Source: Acidimicrobiales bacterium
GTDB lineage: Bacteria > Actinomycetota > Acidimicrobiia > Acidimicrobiales > MedAcidi-G1
Length of the DNA stretch: 64,000 bases
Assembly (NCBI GenBank): GCA_029245675.1
Contig: JAQWOV010000020.1
Coordinates: 62,001-126,000 of the forward strand
Direction of reading: 5' to 3'
Shown here: positions 36,773 to 44,550 of the stretch, one piece after another
Numbering within the stretch: the stretch's first letter is position 1
Layout of the letters: each line of letters starts with the position of its first letter
Position numbers and translations under genes: made by a program
Notes under the pieces: generated by a model
What the model was told of the DNA's origin: nothing
The model's input: only the letters and a program-made list of their open reading frames with translations
Database searches by the model: none

Positions 36773-37879
36773 TTATTCGTAAATTGCTTCAGGTTTACCA
36801 AAAAAGCCGTCTGCTATAAGTAGTCCTAAACCGGGTCCACCTTTGGGCAAAGGGACCTGCCCGTTTTGTACACGCGGGCCGTTAACCAAGTCGTAGTGAA
36901 CTTGATGGTAGGGGTGAGCTAACCAGGCGCCACGATTCAAATTTCGAGGCATTGTCGCAGCAAGGGCAACACCGGCAGCAGCTATAATATCCCCACCCCA
37001 TGCATCATCAGAACTCATTGGAATACTTTTTTCTACACATAAATCGCGGATAGTTTTCATGGGGGTTAACCCGCCAACTCTCGTGATTTTCATACCAAAT
37101 CCATCCGCTATCTCATCGTCTATCAACTTAGAAATCGTCGCTGCATCGGTTGCACTTTCATCAATAATCAGTGGATGATAAATCAAAGGCTTGAGGTGTC
37201 GCAGCTCTTCTTCAGTAGCGCAGGGTTGCTCCATTGACATAGAGATCGAAGAGCACGCTTCTGAAACTTTTAAAGCTTCAGCAATGGTCCAACCCCGATT
37301 AGTGTCAACATCTAAACTTGTCTCTTCTAGAAGCACACTGGCGACCGCGTGAATACATGCAATATCTTCTTCTATCGACCGTCCACCAGCTTTAAGTTGA
37401 ATTCTTGTGATACCCAATTCTTGTAGCCGCATTGCATCTTCAGCGGCATCTTCTGGCGAAGTAATACCAATCACGTGATAGGTGATTACCGCATCACTTA
37501 GAGTTCCTCCAAGCAATTCAACAACGCTTTTGTTGGTTTTCTTACCTGTCAAGTCCCAACAAGCGACATCTAATGCTGCTTTCGCCTCAGGTAAAACGTG
37601 ATTAAAAGTATCCATAGCATCGGTTACATTTGAAAAGTTTGTTGGATCTAAACCAATAATTGCAGGCGCAAGAAAACTCATAGCTGCGAGCACACTGTCG
37701 TTCGAAGCAGACTGCGCTTCAGAGGTTGCAAGACAGGCTTCTCCGTACCCCTTAAGCCCGGAAGTATCAATGAGTTCAACAATAGTTGATTGAGGAAGAG
37801 ACACAGTCGAACTAGACATGTTATAAGTTGTCTGAGCGGGAAGCGGAAACCTATATACCCGTATCTGTTCAATAGTCAT
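36773..37879 (-). CDS. enolase-superfamily enzyme (mandelate racemase/muconate lactonizing group)
   Basis: 368 residues, with an N-terminal capping domain and a C-terminal TIM barrel. Metal and catalytic positions are visible: acid/base lysine in IQLKAGG, metal ligands Asp in LDVDTNRGW, Glu in SMEQPC and Asp/Glu in IIDESATD, and a second lysine in GMKITRVGG. Lysines on both faces allow 1,1-proton transfer or dehydration, as in dipeptide epimerases and hydroxyproline-type enzymes, so a racemase, epimerase or dehydratase role is likely. The exact substrate cannot be assigned. It is a single leftward gene next to typA. Confidence 0.85.
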   Translation of the reverse strand: MTIEQIRVYRFPLPAQTTYNMSSSTVSLPQSTIVELIDTSGLKGYGEACLATSEAQSASNDSVLAAMSFLAPAIIGLDPTNFSNVTDAMDTFNHVLPEAKAALDVACWDLTGKKTNKSVVELLGGTLSDAVITYHVIGITSPEDAAEDAMRLQELGITRIQLKAGGRSIEEDIACIHAVASVLLEETSLDVDTNRGWTIAEALKVSEACSSISMSMEQPCATEEELRHLKPLIYHPLIIDESATDAATISKLIDDEIADGFGMKITRVGGLTPMKTIRDLCVEKSIPMSSDDAWGGDIIAAAGVALAATMPRNLNRGAWLAHPYHQVHYDLVNGPRVQNGQVPLPKGGPGLGLLIADGFFGKPEAIYE

Positions 37880-37961
37880 TTGTGTTCGTTTCTAACATCG
37901 GTAGAACTCTGTCATAGGAAATCCCGACGATCCAAACCGAATTAGCTAAGAGTCTTAGGAA

Positions 37962-37990
37962 TTGACGATTCATGCTTCTTTTATTAAAAA
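37962..37990 (+). promoter_or_regulatory. possible promoter of the DsrE-like pair
   Basis: TTGACG at 37962-37967 and TAAAAA at 37985-37990 with a 17-base spacer, in the AT-rich 168-base spacer upstream of the two DsrE-like genes. The -10 match is poor, so this is tentative. Confidence 0.35.
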
Positions 37991-38047
37991 TGTAGAATTG
38001 CAATATTTTTACAGAAAAGACTTTATTCTAAAAGTTGGAGGTAAAGA

Positions 38048-38497
38048 ATGAGTAAGAGTTACTTCATGATGTTTTCTACTGACCCGGATGTTGATCCACG
38101 CAAATGCATTGTGGGATTAGCTTGCACAGCGCAAGCGATTGCGGATGGTCATGAAGTCGTGGCTTTTTTTGCTTCATATGCGGTGAAGCTATTGCAAAGC
38201 GAGTACATCGATACATTTGACACTAAGGTCGCCGAAGGTGAAATTGACGTTGAACACTGGACCAAAGTTCCAGAAGTAGTAGCAAACGCACGAGAAAAAG
38301 GTTTATCTCGAAGCTTCCTTGATGTGCTGGTCTCTGGAGCGGAAGGAATATATTGCTCAACGGGATCACAGGCCATAGTAGGGGTGACTCCAGAAAATGC
38401 TTCCGAGGTTTTAGTAGAGGGTCTTGAAATGAATTGGAGTGGCCCTCCCGGAGTCATCGCACTAAGCGCCGCATCAGAAGTAAGTTCTTCTTTTTAA
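38048..38497 (+). CDS. DsrE-like protein, copy 1
   Basis: 149 residues of the DsrE/DsrF-like fold (small Rossmann-like sulfur-relay proteins). It has an N-terminal strand YFMMFSTDPDVDPRKCIVGLA, then AQAIADGHEVVAFFASYAVKLL, and a conserved Cys in EGIYCSTGSQAIVGV. Sulfur-relay proteins of this fold carry persulfides on a cysteine; Cys20 (RKCIVG), Cys26 (GLACT) and the Cys of IYCST are candidates. Preceded by TTGGAGGTAAAGA, a good ribosome-binding site. The next gene is a duplicate. No dsrAB or tusA is near, so a dissimilatory sulfur role is not supported. Confidence 0.75.
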   Translation: MSKSYFMMFSTDPDVDPRKCIVGLACTAQAIADGHEVVAFFASYAVKLLQSEYIDTFDTKVAEGEIDVEHWTKVPEVVANAREKGLSRSFLDVLVSGAEGIYCSTGSQAIVGVTPENASEVLVEGLEMNWSGPPGVIALSAASEVSSSF

Positions 38498-38523
38498 TTT
38501 CGCTTAATAATTGGAGGTAAAGA

Positions 38524-38916
38524 ATGAGTAAGAAATATTTCGTAATGTTCGCCACTGACCCAGAGGTGGATCCACGCAAATGTGCTGTTGGATTAGCTTG
38601 CGCAGCGCAAGCAGTTTCAGACGGCCACGAAGTTATAGCGTTCTTTGCTTCACATGCGGTGAAACTACTCCAAGGAGAGTACATCGGTTCTTTAGACAGC
38701 AAGGTGTCTCAAGAAGAAGGATTTTGCAGAAAGATGCTTGATGCTCTGGTAAGTGGAGCGGAAGGAATATATTGCTCAACGGGATCACAGGCCATAGTGG
38801 GGGTTACTCCAGAAAATGCTTCTGAGGTTTTGGTTGAAGGGCTTGAAATGAACTGGAGCGGACCTCCTGGTGTGATTGCATTAAGTGCGGCAGCTGAAGT
38901 AGGTCTTTCTTTCTAG
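38524..38916 (+). CDS. DsrE-like protein, copy 2 (internal deletion)
   Basis: 130-residue paralogue of the upstream gene. Its N-terminal half is diverged, it lacks about 19 residues present in copy 1 (the segment EIDVEHWTKVPEVVANAREK and neighbours), and its C-terminal 60 residues are almost the same. The leader and start (TTGGAGGTAAAGAATGAGTA and three more bases) match copy 1 exactly. 26 bases separate the genes, so they should be co-transcribed and might form a hetero-oligomer, as DsrE/DsrF do. Confidence 0.75.
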   Translation: MSKKYFVMFATDPEVDPRKCAVGLACAAQAVSDGHEVIAFFASHAVKLLQGEYIGSLDSKVSQEEGFCRKMLDALVSGAEGIYCSTGSQAIVGVTPENASEVLVEGLEMNWSGPPGVIALSAAAEVGLSF

Positions 38917-39074
38917 TTTCCACCTAAAGCCATTTACTTAGTCATACATACTTGGCTTTGAATGAAATGCATGTTTTATATTCAAAATGATAGGCAAACT
39001 TTATATAAAATATTAGGCTCTGTTACTAACAGTAAATGTAAGTAATCTACTTACTATCTCGAATAGGGGTAACA

Positions 39075-39638
39075 GTGTCACTAATAGGATCAAAAATAGA
39101 ACCGTTTGAACTACGCGGCTTTCATGAAGGAAGTTTCGTAGATGTTTCTAGCGAAAACTTCGCTGGAGAATGGTCCATAATGTTTTTTTATCCAGCAGAT
39201 TTTACTTTCGTTTGCCCAACTGAACTTGAAGATTTAGCGGACAACTACTCAGAGTTCCAAGCGCTAAACACTGAAATATATGCAGTTTCTACCGACACGC
39301 ATGAAACTCATTTAGCTTGGCATGGGTCTTCAACTGCAGTAGGGCGCGTTGAGTTTCCTATGCTTTCTGATCCAACTGGAAAAGTGTCAATCGCATTTGA
39401 TGTTTTGATAGAGGAAGTATGGCGATCTGATAGGGCTACTTTCATTATTGATCCTGATGGAGTGATTCAAGTAGTTGAACTTTCTGCTGATGGAATAGGA
39501 AGAAATGCCACAGAGTTGTTGAGGAAACTTCGTGCAGCCCAATATGTGAGAGAAAATCCTGACCAGGTTTGTCCAGCAAAATGGGTAAAAGGTGAAGCAA
39601 CACTCAGGCCGGGCGAAGACTTAGTTGGAAAAATTTAA
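39075..39638 (+). CDS. ahpC: typical 2-Cys peroxiredoxin (AhpC type)
   Basis: Thiol peroxidase of 187 residues that reduces H2O2 and organic peroxides. The peroxidatic cysteine is in FYPADFTFVCPTELEDL; the resolving cysteine is in DQVCPAKWVKGEATLRPG near the end. AVSTDTHETHLAWH and FIIDPDGVIQ fit AhpC. The start is a GTG preceded by AGGGGT. Neither ahpF nor ahpD lies beside it, so the reductant is unknown. Confidence 0.93.
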   Translation: MSLIGSKIEPFELRGFHEGSFVDVSSENFAGEWSIMFFYPADFTFVCPTELEDLADNYSEFQALNTEIYAVSTDTHETHLAWHGSSTAVGRVEFPMLSDPTGKVSIAFDVLIEEVWRSDRATFIIDPDGVIQVVELSADGIGRNATELLRKLRAAQYVRENPDQVCPAKWVKGEATLRPGEDLVGKI

Positions 39639-39688
39639 CTAAGAAACTAAGTGCGAATATTTAGATTTTTGAAGTAAGTTAGGCAGGG

Positions 39689-40669
39689 ATGCCAAAAGAT
39701 TCCCTTTCTCAGATACAAGTCCTTGACTTAGGAAGCTCGTATGAGGCTGATTCTAAAGAAGAGGTAGTAAAGACCCTTAGGAACTCATTTGAGAGTAATG
39801 GGTTCTTAGTAGTCACGAATCACGGTGTTTCAAAAGACCAAATAAATGAAGTAGAAACGCAAGCCAGAAAGTTCTTCGTACAGCCTTATGAAAATAAAGT
39901 TCTAAGTAAGGCTTCATCGGGCGTTTTTCGTGGTTACACACCAGTGGAGAAGTCAGCGCTTTCGCTCTCCCGAGATCTTAAAACCCCACCTGATGTTTGC
40001 GAAATTTTCTCACTGAATCGTTTCGATGATCCTGTAGTTGCAAAAAATTGTGGTTTGAAGGAAGGACGAGAAGCGTTCTTTGCACCAAATATCTGGCCTC
40101 AGAACCTGCCCGGATTTAAAGAATCTCTCGAGAGTTACTACGCCACTATGGAAAATTTAACAAATCACCTAATGCAACTCTCAGCCTTAGCTCTTGGATT
40201 AGAAAAAGATTGGTTTGAAGACAAAATTCAAAACCACATAACAAACCTGACAATGAACTATTACCCAAAAATTGAATCAGAACTCTCAACAGGCCAACTC
40301 AGAAGAGGAGAGCACTCAGACTGGGGCACGCTTACGATTTTGCATCATGATGGTGAGTCTGGTTTACAGATTAAGGATTCGTCGGGGGAGTGGGTAGATG
40401 TTCCGTCGGTTCCTGATTCGTTTGTTGTGAATTTAGGGGATTTGATGGCGAGGTGGACTAATGACCGGTGGAAGTCAACAGTTCATCGGGTGGTTCCACC
40501 TAAAGATCTTTCACGAGATCGTTTATCACTCGTTTTCTTTCATCAACCGGCTTATGACGCAGTTATTGAATGTATTCCAACGTGTGTTTCGCCTGAGAAT
40601 CCGCCTCGGTATGAACCGGTTACTTCTGGGGAATGGATTTTAGAGATGCAAAAGAAAACGACGTATTAA
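39689..40669 (+). CDS. Fe(II)/2-oxoglutarate oxygenase of the isopenicillin-N-synthase-like family
   Basis: 326-residue DIOX_N plus 2OG-FeII_Oxy protein. The N-terminal domain has SFESNGFLVVTNHGVSKDQI. The double-stranded beta-helix core has the iron ligands H-x-D in GEHSDWGTLTIL and His in STVHRVVPP, and the 2-oxoglutarate-binding Arg/Ser in RDRLSLVFF. Enzymes of this group hydroxylate, desaturate or cyclise diverse small molecules; the substrate is unknown. Third-position base use changes visibly near base 40,335, from A/C-rich to G/T-rich. It ends in a 4-base overlap with the opposing aldehyde dehydrogenase. Confidence 0.87.
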   Translation: MPKDSLSQIQVLDLGSSYEADSKEEVVKTLRNSFESNGFLVVTNHGVSKDQINEVETQARKFFVQPYENKVLSKASSGVFRGYTPVEKSALSLSRDLKTPPDVCEIFSLNRFDDPVVAKNCGLKEGREAFFAPNIWPQNLPGFKESLESYYATMENLTNHLMQLSALALGLEKDWFEDKIQNHITNLTMNYYPKIESELSTGQLRRGEHSDWGTLTILHHDGESGLQIKDSSGEWVDVPSVPDSFVVNLGDLMARWTNDRWKSTVHRVVPPKDLSRDRLSLVFFHQPAYDAVIECIPTCVSPENPPRYEPVTSGEWILEMQKKTTY

Positions 40670-42060
40670 ACGAATTTTCTAAATATTTTCTCTTTCTTAT
40701 CGGTGTAGGGAGGGTACAGGAGTGTAAGTTCAGGCTTAGAACTCTTTTTAAGCACTGATTTCATGTTTGAGAATTGATCAAAGCCAGATTTTCCGTGATA
40801 TCGACCGGTGCCAGAATCACCGACACCCCCGAAACCAAGGTCTGAAACCCCGTAATGCAGCAGAGAATGGTTGACGCAAACCCCGCCAGAGCTCGTTTGC
40901 GATATGACCTCATCTACAACTTTCTTTGTGTTAGAGAAGATATAGAGCGCCAAAGGTTTAGGCCGTGCATTGACGAATCCAATAACCTCTTCCAGATCCA
41001 TGAAAGACAAGATAGGGAGAATGGGGCCAAAAATTTCGTCGCTCATCACTGCAGAATCTTCGGAAGGGTCTACAAGAATTGTGGGCTCTAGATAGCGGTC
41101 TGAAGCGTCATGGTTGCCACCCAGGACAACAGTTCCATCATCAAGTAAGCCAGTTAGACGATTCAAATGTCGCTCCGAAACTATTCGAGCATAATCAGGT
41201 GAAGCCTGCGGATCAGAACCATAAAATCCGCTGACTGCTTGCTTGATTCCGTCAATTAACTCTTCACGGATATTTTCATGTGCGAACACATAGTCAGGGG
41301 CAATGCATGTTTGACCAGCATTCAGAAATTTTCCCCAAGCTATACGGTTCGCCGCAGCAGTTAAGTCAGCGGACTCATCAACAATAGTGGGGCTTTTCCC
41401 ACCGAGTTCTAAAGTCACTGGAGTCAAATGATTCGCAGCAGCTTGCATTACGATCTGCCCAACATTGGTTGAACCAGTGAAGAAAATATGATCCCATTTT
41501 TGTTCAAGTAACTCTGTAGCGACTTCGACGTCGCCTTCCACTACTAAAGCAGCTCCTGGATCAACGTATTGGGGTAGTAGCTCCGCCATCAACTTACTGC
41601 ATTCTGGTGCCAATTCTGAAGGCTTGCATACAGCAGTATTACCGGCAGCAAACACCGCAGCCAAAGGATTTAATAGCAAGCTAATAGGATAGTTCCAGGG
41701 AGTGATTACCAAAATAACTCCAAGTGGCTCAGGTTTGATGAATCCACGTCCTGGCTGTGCAACCATTGGAACACGTACTTTACGCGACTTCATCCATTTA
41801 CGAATATTTTTACGAATGTAACTAATTTCAGTCGCGGTAGTTCCAAGGTCAGTAGTCCATCCTTCAGCACGTGGTTTCCCAAGATCCGCATCCAGGGCCG
41901 CTATTAGCCTCTCGTCGTTTTCTTCTAAAAGGCGAATCAACCCATCAAGTTGCTTTTCCCGCCATGAGGCGTCACGGGTTCTGCCACTTTCAAACGTTTT
42001 ACGCGCTGTAGACAATGCCTTAACAACTGTTTCACTCACAAAATCACCAATCCAACTCAT
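40666..42060 (-). CDS. aldehyde dehydrogenase (class 3-like)
   Basis: NAD(P)-dependent oxidation of an aldehyde to the acid. 464 residues: cofactor-binding WNYPISLLLNPLAAVFAAGNTAVCKPSE, FTGSTNVGQ, general base Glu in VTLELGGKSPTIV, catalytic Cys in NAGQTCIAPDYV, and EIFGPILPI. The short length and C-terminal sequence PELTLLYPPYTDKKEKIFRKF place it nearer the fatty/aromatic aldehyde class 3 enzymes than betaine-aldehyde types. Transcribed away from the class II aldolase gene (97 bases between starts). Confidence 0.92.
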   Translation of the reverse strand: MSWIGDFVSETVVKALSTARKTFESGRTRDASWREKQLDGLIRLLEENDERLIAALDADLGKPRAEGWTTDLGTTATEISYIRKNIRKWMKSRKVRVPMVAQPGRGFIKPEPLGVILVITPWNYPISLLLNPLAAVFAAGNTAVCKPSELAPECSKLMAELLPQYVDPGAALVVEGDVEVATELLEQKWDHIFFTGSTNVGQIVMQAAANHLTPVTLELGGKSPTIVDESADLTAAANRIAWGKFLNAGQTCIAPDYVFAHENIREELIDGIKQAVSGFYGSDPQASPDYARIVSERHLNRLTGLLDDGTVVLGGNHDASDRYLEPTILVDPSEDSAVMSDEIFGPILPILSFMDLEEVIGFVNARPKPLALYIFSNTKKVVDEVISQTSSGGVCVNHSLLHYGVSDLGFGGVGDSGTGRYHGKSGFDQFSNMKSVLKKSSKPELTLLYPPYTDKKEKIFRKFV

Positions 42061-42156
42061 CGTTAACTAGAGGTATAGGTAATCTATGCCTTTTTCCACG
42101 AACAAGTAAAGATGGGAAAAGTGGTGTGGGGGTAGGAAATGCAGTAGACATAGAGC

Positions 42157-42891
42157 ATGGAAGGTGCTGATGAACAAGCATTACGAGTGGAGTTGGCTGC
42201 GGTATTTCGCCTTGCCGCCAAATTTGGATGGCATGAGTCAGTAGCGAACCATTTCAGCGCAGCTGTGTCCGAAAACGGTCAAATATTTTTACTGAACCCG
42301 CGATGGCGTCATTTTTCACAAGTGCGGGCAAGTGAGCTTCTCCTGCTAGATGCCAACGATGATTCAATTATGAATGAACCAAATCCCCCTGACCTTTCCG
42401 CATGGTGTATTCACGGCGCGGTACATGCAGCCTTACCTAACGTTCGCGCCTTTCTGCACGTCCATTCGCCGTACGCAACGGTGGTCGCTTCACTGCAAGA
42501 TCCAACAATTGTTCCAATAGATCAAAACACGGCAAGATTTTTTGGTGAAACTGCTTACGACCTTGAATTCGGAGGAATCGCAGACGACATGGAAGAGGGC
42601 AGAAGACTGGCTCAAATAATGAAAGAACACGACGTCCTCATGATGGGAAACCATGGAGTTGCCGTCGGGGGTACCACCATCGCTGAAGCATTTGAAACGC
42701 TTTACTATTTAGAACGTGCGTGCCAGACATTAGTTTTGGCTTATTCAACTGGTCAGCCGTTATCAGTGCTTTCTGATGACATGGCGGCCAAAGTCGCTAA
42801 AGGATGGAAACAATTCGCCGGTATGGGTCAAGCGCACTTAGATCAGTGGATGGAAGCATTGGATAAAGAAGACCCAAGTTACCGAGACTAA
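42157..42891 (+). CDS. class II aldolase/adducin-family protein
   Basis: Zinc-dependent aldolase fold, 244 residues. The metal ligands are visible: H-x-H in AFLHVHSPYATVV and His in MMGNHGVAVGGTTIAEAFETLYYLER. SVANHFSAAV at the start marks the phosphate or carboxylate end of the substrate pocket. Relatives include fuculose- and ribulose-phosphate epimerase/aldolases and many decarboxylase-like enzymes; the substrate is unknown. Its last bases overlap the end of the opposing racemase-like gene by 4. Confidence 0.85.
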   Translation: MEGADEQALRVELAAVFRLAAKFGWHESVANHFSAAVSENGQIFLLNPRWRHFSQVRASELLLLDANDDSIMNEPNPPDLSAWCIHGAVHAALPNVRAFLHVHSPYATVVASLQDPTIVPIDQNTARFFGETAYDLEFGGIADDMEEGRRLAQIMKEHDVLMMGNHGVAVGGTTIAEAFETLYYLERACQTLVLAYSTGQPLSVLSDDMAAKVAKGWKQFAGMGQAHLDQWMEALDKEDPSYRD

Positions 42892-43640
42892 AGTTGCTTC
42901 ATAAAGAGTTGACTGAACTCGTTGAACGAGTCTTCTACACCAGCAAGTCGAAGAAGATGCCAACTGATGGCAAGATTGCTAGACACAATCGGTTTCCCTA
43001 GCTCTTGTTCAAGAGCAGCAACGATGCCAAACGAACGAAGACTGGTGCATGACACAAAAACTGCTTCACAGTCACTATTTGCAAGGTCGCGGACACCAGC
43101 AGCTACAGAATCCTCTGAAATACGAGCTACCACATAGTCACTCGGCTCAAGAAAAGAAGCAACTTTTTCGACTTCTAAACCGGAATTATTAAAGAAACTA
43201 ATTATCGGAGCCGTCACTTCAGCGGTATAAGGGGTAAGGACTGAGATACGGCTTACTTCTAAGGCTTGAAAGGCAGCAACAGCGGCAGTTATCGGGTTAC
43301 TGCAAGCAACTCCGGGATGCGAATCTTGTATGGCGCCTGCAACAGCTTCTTCACCAATAAGGGTCGCAGCGGAAGTGCAGCAGTACCCGATGGCGTCAAA
43401 AGCGAACTCTTTAGGAAGAAGGGATGCAGCGACCGGCAACCGTTGTTTCATGTCTGTAAGTGTTGAAGGAGTTACTTCAGAGTCATTAGGTATGCGTGAG
43501 TGATACCAATCAACTCCCGGAATACGAATTTGGCGCATCTCGGCTTCGACCGTTTGATCGGTTTCAAGGACAATAAGTCCAATACGTGCTTTGTGTCCAA
43601 AACCTTCGTCGGTGTCAAATTCTATTTTCTCAAGGGCCAT
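42888..43640 (-). CDS. maleate isomerase/arylmalonate decarboxylase-like (Asp/Glu racemase superfamily) protein
   Basis: About 250 residues. The two catalytic cysteines of this superfamily are visible: DAIGYCCTSAATLIGEE in the first half and AVFVSCTSLRSFGIV in the second. The pattern of KARIGLIVLETDQTVEAEM and QELGKPIVSSNLAISWHLLRLAG fits the maleate isomerase/AMDase branch, which racemises, isomerises or decarboxylates small carboxylates, rather than glutamate racemase. I start at the ATG at 43640, four bases after the phytanoyl-type gene stops; the earlier in-frame codon at 43679 lies inside that gene. Confidence 0.82.
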   Translation of the reverse strand: MALEKIEFDTDEGFGHKARIGLIVLETDQTVEAEMRQIRIPGVDWYHSRIPNDSEVTPSTLTDMKQRLPVAASLLPKEFAFDAIGYCCTSAATLIGEEAVAGAIQDSHPGVACSNPITAAVAAFQALEVSRISVLTPYTAEVTAPIISFFNNSGLEVEKVASFLEPSDYVVARISEDSVAAGVRDLANSDCEAVFVSCTSLRSFGIVAALEQELGKPIVSSNLAISWHLLRLAGVEDSFNEFSQLFMKQL

Positions 43641-43644
43641 TACT

Positions 43645-44523
43645 TCACATACCCATAGATGATTTAGCTTGTTGATCAAAAAAAGACGCAGTGGTTGGAT
43701 ATTCCGGAAAAGCCATTTCGAAATCTGAGCACCGAACGCGATTTGTTATGACACCCTTTACGAGCTCTCCTTCCATCCGGCTTGGTATGTGATTCCTGTC
43801 AAGAGGCTTAGCGTCTTCAGCGCGGTATTCGTTTATGAGAAGAGTACGAGGCCCCGTTGACAAATTTGGTGCTGATCCATGTAGTAGCCGTCCATGCATA
43901 AAGCAAGCGGTTCCAGGTTTACCGATAATGTCTATTCGTTTTGAACTAACTTCTTCAAAAACTTCTGAACTTACCGCTCCGGTAAACACTCCATCGTGCC
44001 AATGTTCAAAAATTGGTCCGCGGTGGCTTCCAGGAATTACCTGCAGAGGACCATTTTCTAAAGTCATCTCATCAATACTGATCAAGGCAGCAATTAGATC
44101 ATCATTTGAGTGTGGTTGAAAAACGAAATCTTGATGAAAGTCAACTTTGGTTCCGGTTCCTGGCTGTTTAAAGTTGACTTTTGAATTGTTGAATTCAACA
44201 TTTGGTCCGATGAGTTGGGCAATGGCTTCAAGGGCTCGACTGTTTCTCATCACATCAAGACATGCGTCAGAAACCTCAATCGGTGAAGAAACACGACGCA
44301 AAGCAGGTTTTTCGGCCGTATGCCCGGGCTGAAGGTCAAATCTTGGCCTCCCGTCAATAGTTTCACCAAAAGGCGCGCCATGTTTCTTGCTTTCTTCAAG
44401 CCATTTATCAAAATCGTTTCGCACTGCAGTTATCTGATCAGCCGAAATGGCGTCTTCTAAGCAGAGATAACCGTTTTTCCAGAATCCGTCAATCTCGGAT
44501 TGGCTTAAAGGCTGGTTTTCCAT
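43645..44523 (-). CDS. phytanoyl-CoA dioxygenase-family Fe(II)/2OG oxygenase
   Basis: 292 residues. Iron ligands: H-x-D in KVDFHQDFVFQPHS and the distal His in GRLLHGSAPNLSTGPRTLLI, with Arg for 2-oxoglutarate in GPRTLL. ENGPLQVIPGSHRGPIF is the family landmark. The ectoine hydroxylase signature around H-x-D is not matched, so this is not EctD. The substrate is unknown. It is preceded by the M24 gene 27 bases upstream and followed 4 bases later by the maleate-isomerase-like gene, so the three form a leftward operon. Confidence 0.87.
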   Translation of the reverse strand: MENQPLSQSEIDGFWKNGYLCLEDAISADQITAVRNDFDKWLEESKKHGAPFGETIDGRPRFDLQPGHTAEKPALRRVSSPIEVSDACLDVMRNSRALEAIAQLIGPNVEFNNSKVNFKQPGTGTKVDFHQDFVFQPHSNDDLIAALISIDEMTLENGPLQVIPGSHRGPIFEHWHDGVFTGAVSSEVFEEVSSKRIDIIGKPGTACFMHGRLLHGSAPNLSTGPRTLLINEYRAEDAKPLDRNHIPSRMEGELVKGVITNRVRCSDFEMAFPEYPTTASFFDQQAKSSMGM

Positions 44524-44550
44524 AAATGACTCTCCAAATATTTCTCGCGC

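Noticed and set aside
38048-38916. Dissimilatory sulfur oxidation or reduction locus
   Set aside because: Only DsrE-like folds occur; there is no dsrAB, dsrC or tusA in the window.
38926-38959. Terminator after the DsrE-like pair
   Set aside because: AAAGCCA and TGGCTTT can pair, but the loop is 20 bases and no T-run follows.
39075-39638. Complete AhpC-AhpD or AhpC-AhpF peroxidase system
   Set aside because: Only the peroxiredoxin is present; neighbours are DsrE-like proteins and a 2OG oxygenase.
43645-44523. Ectoine hydroxylase EctD
   Set aside because: The sequence around H-x-D does not match the EctD signature; it is a general phytanoyl-type oxygenase.
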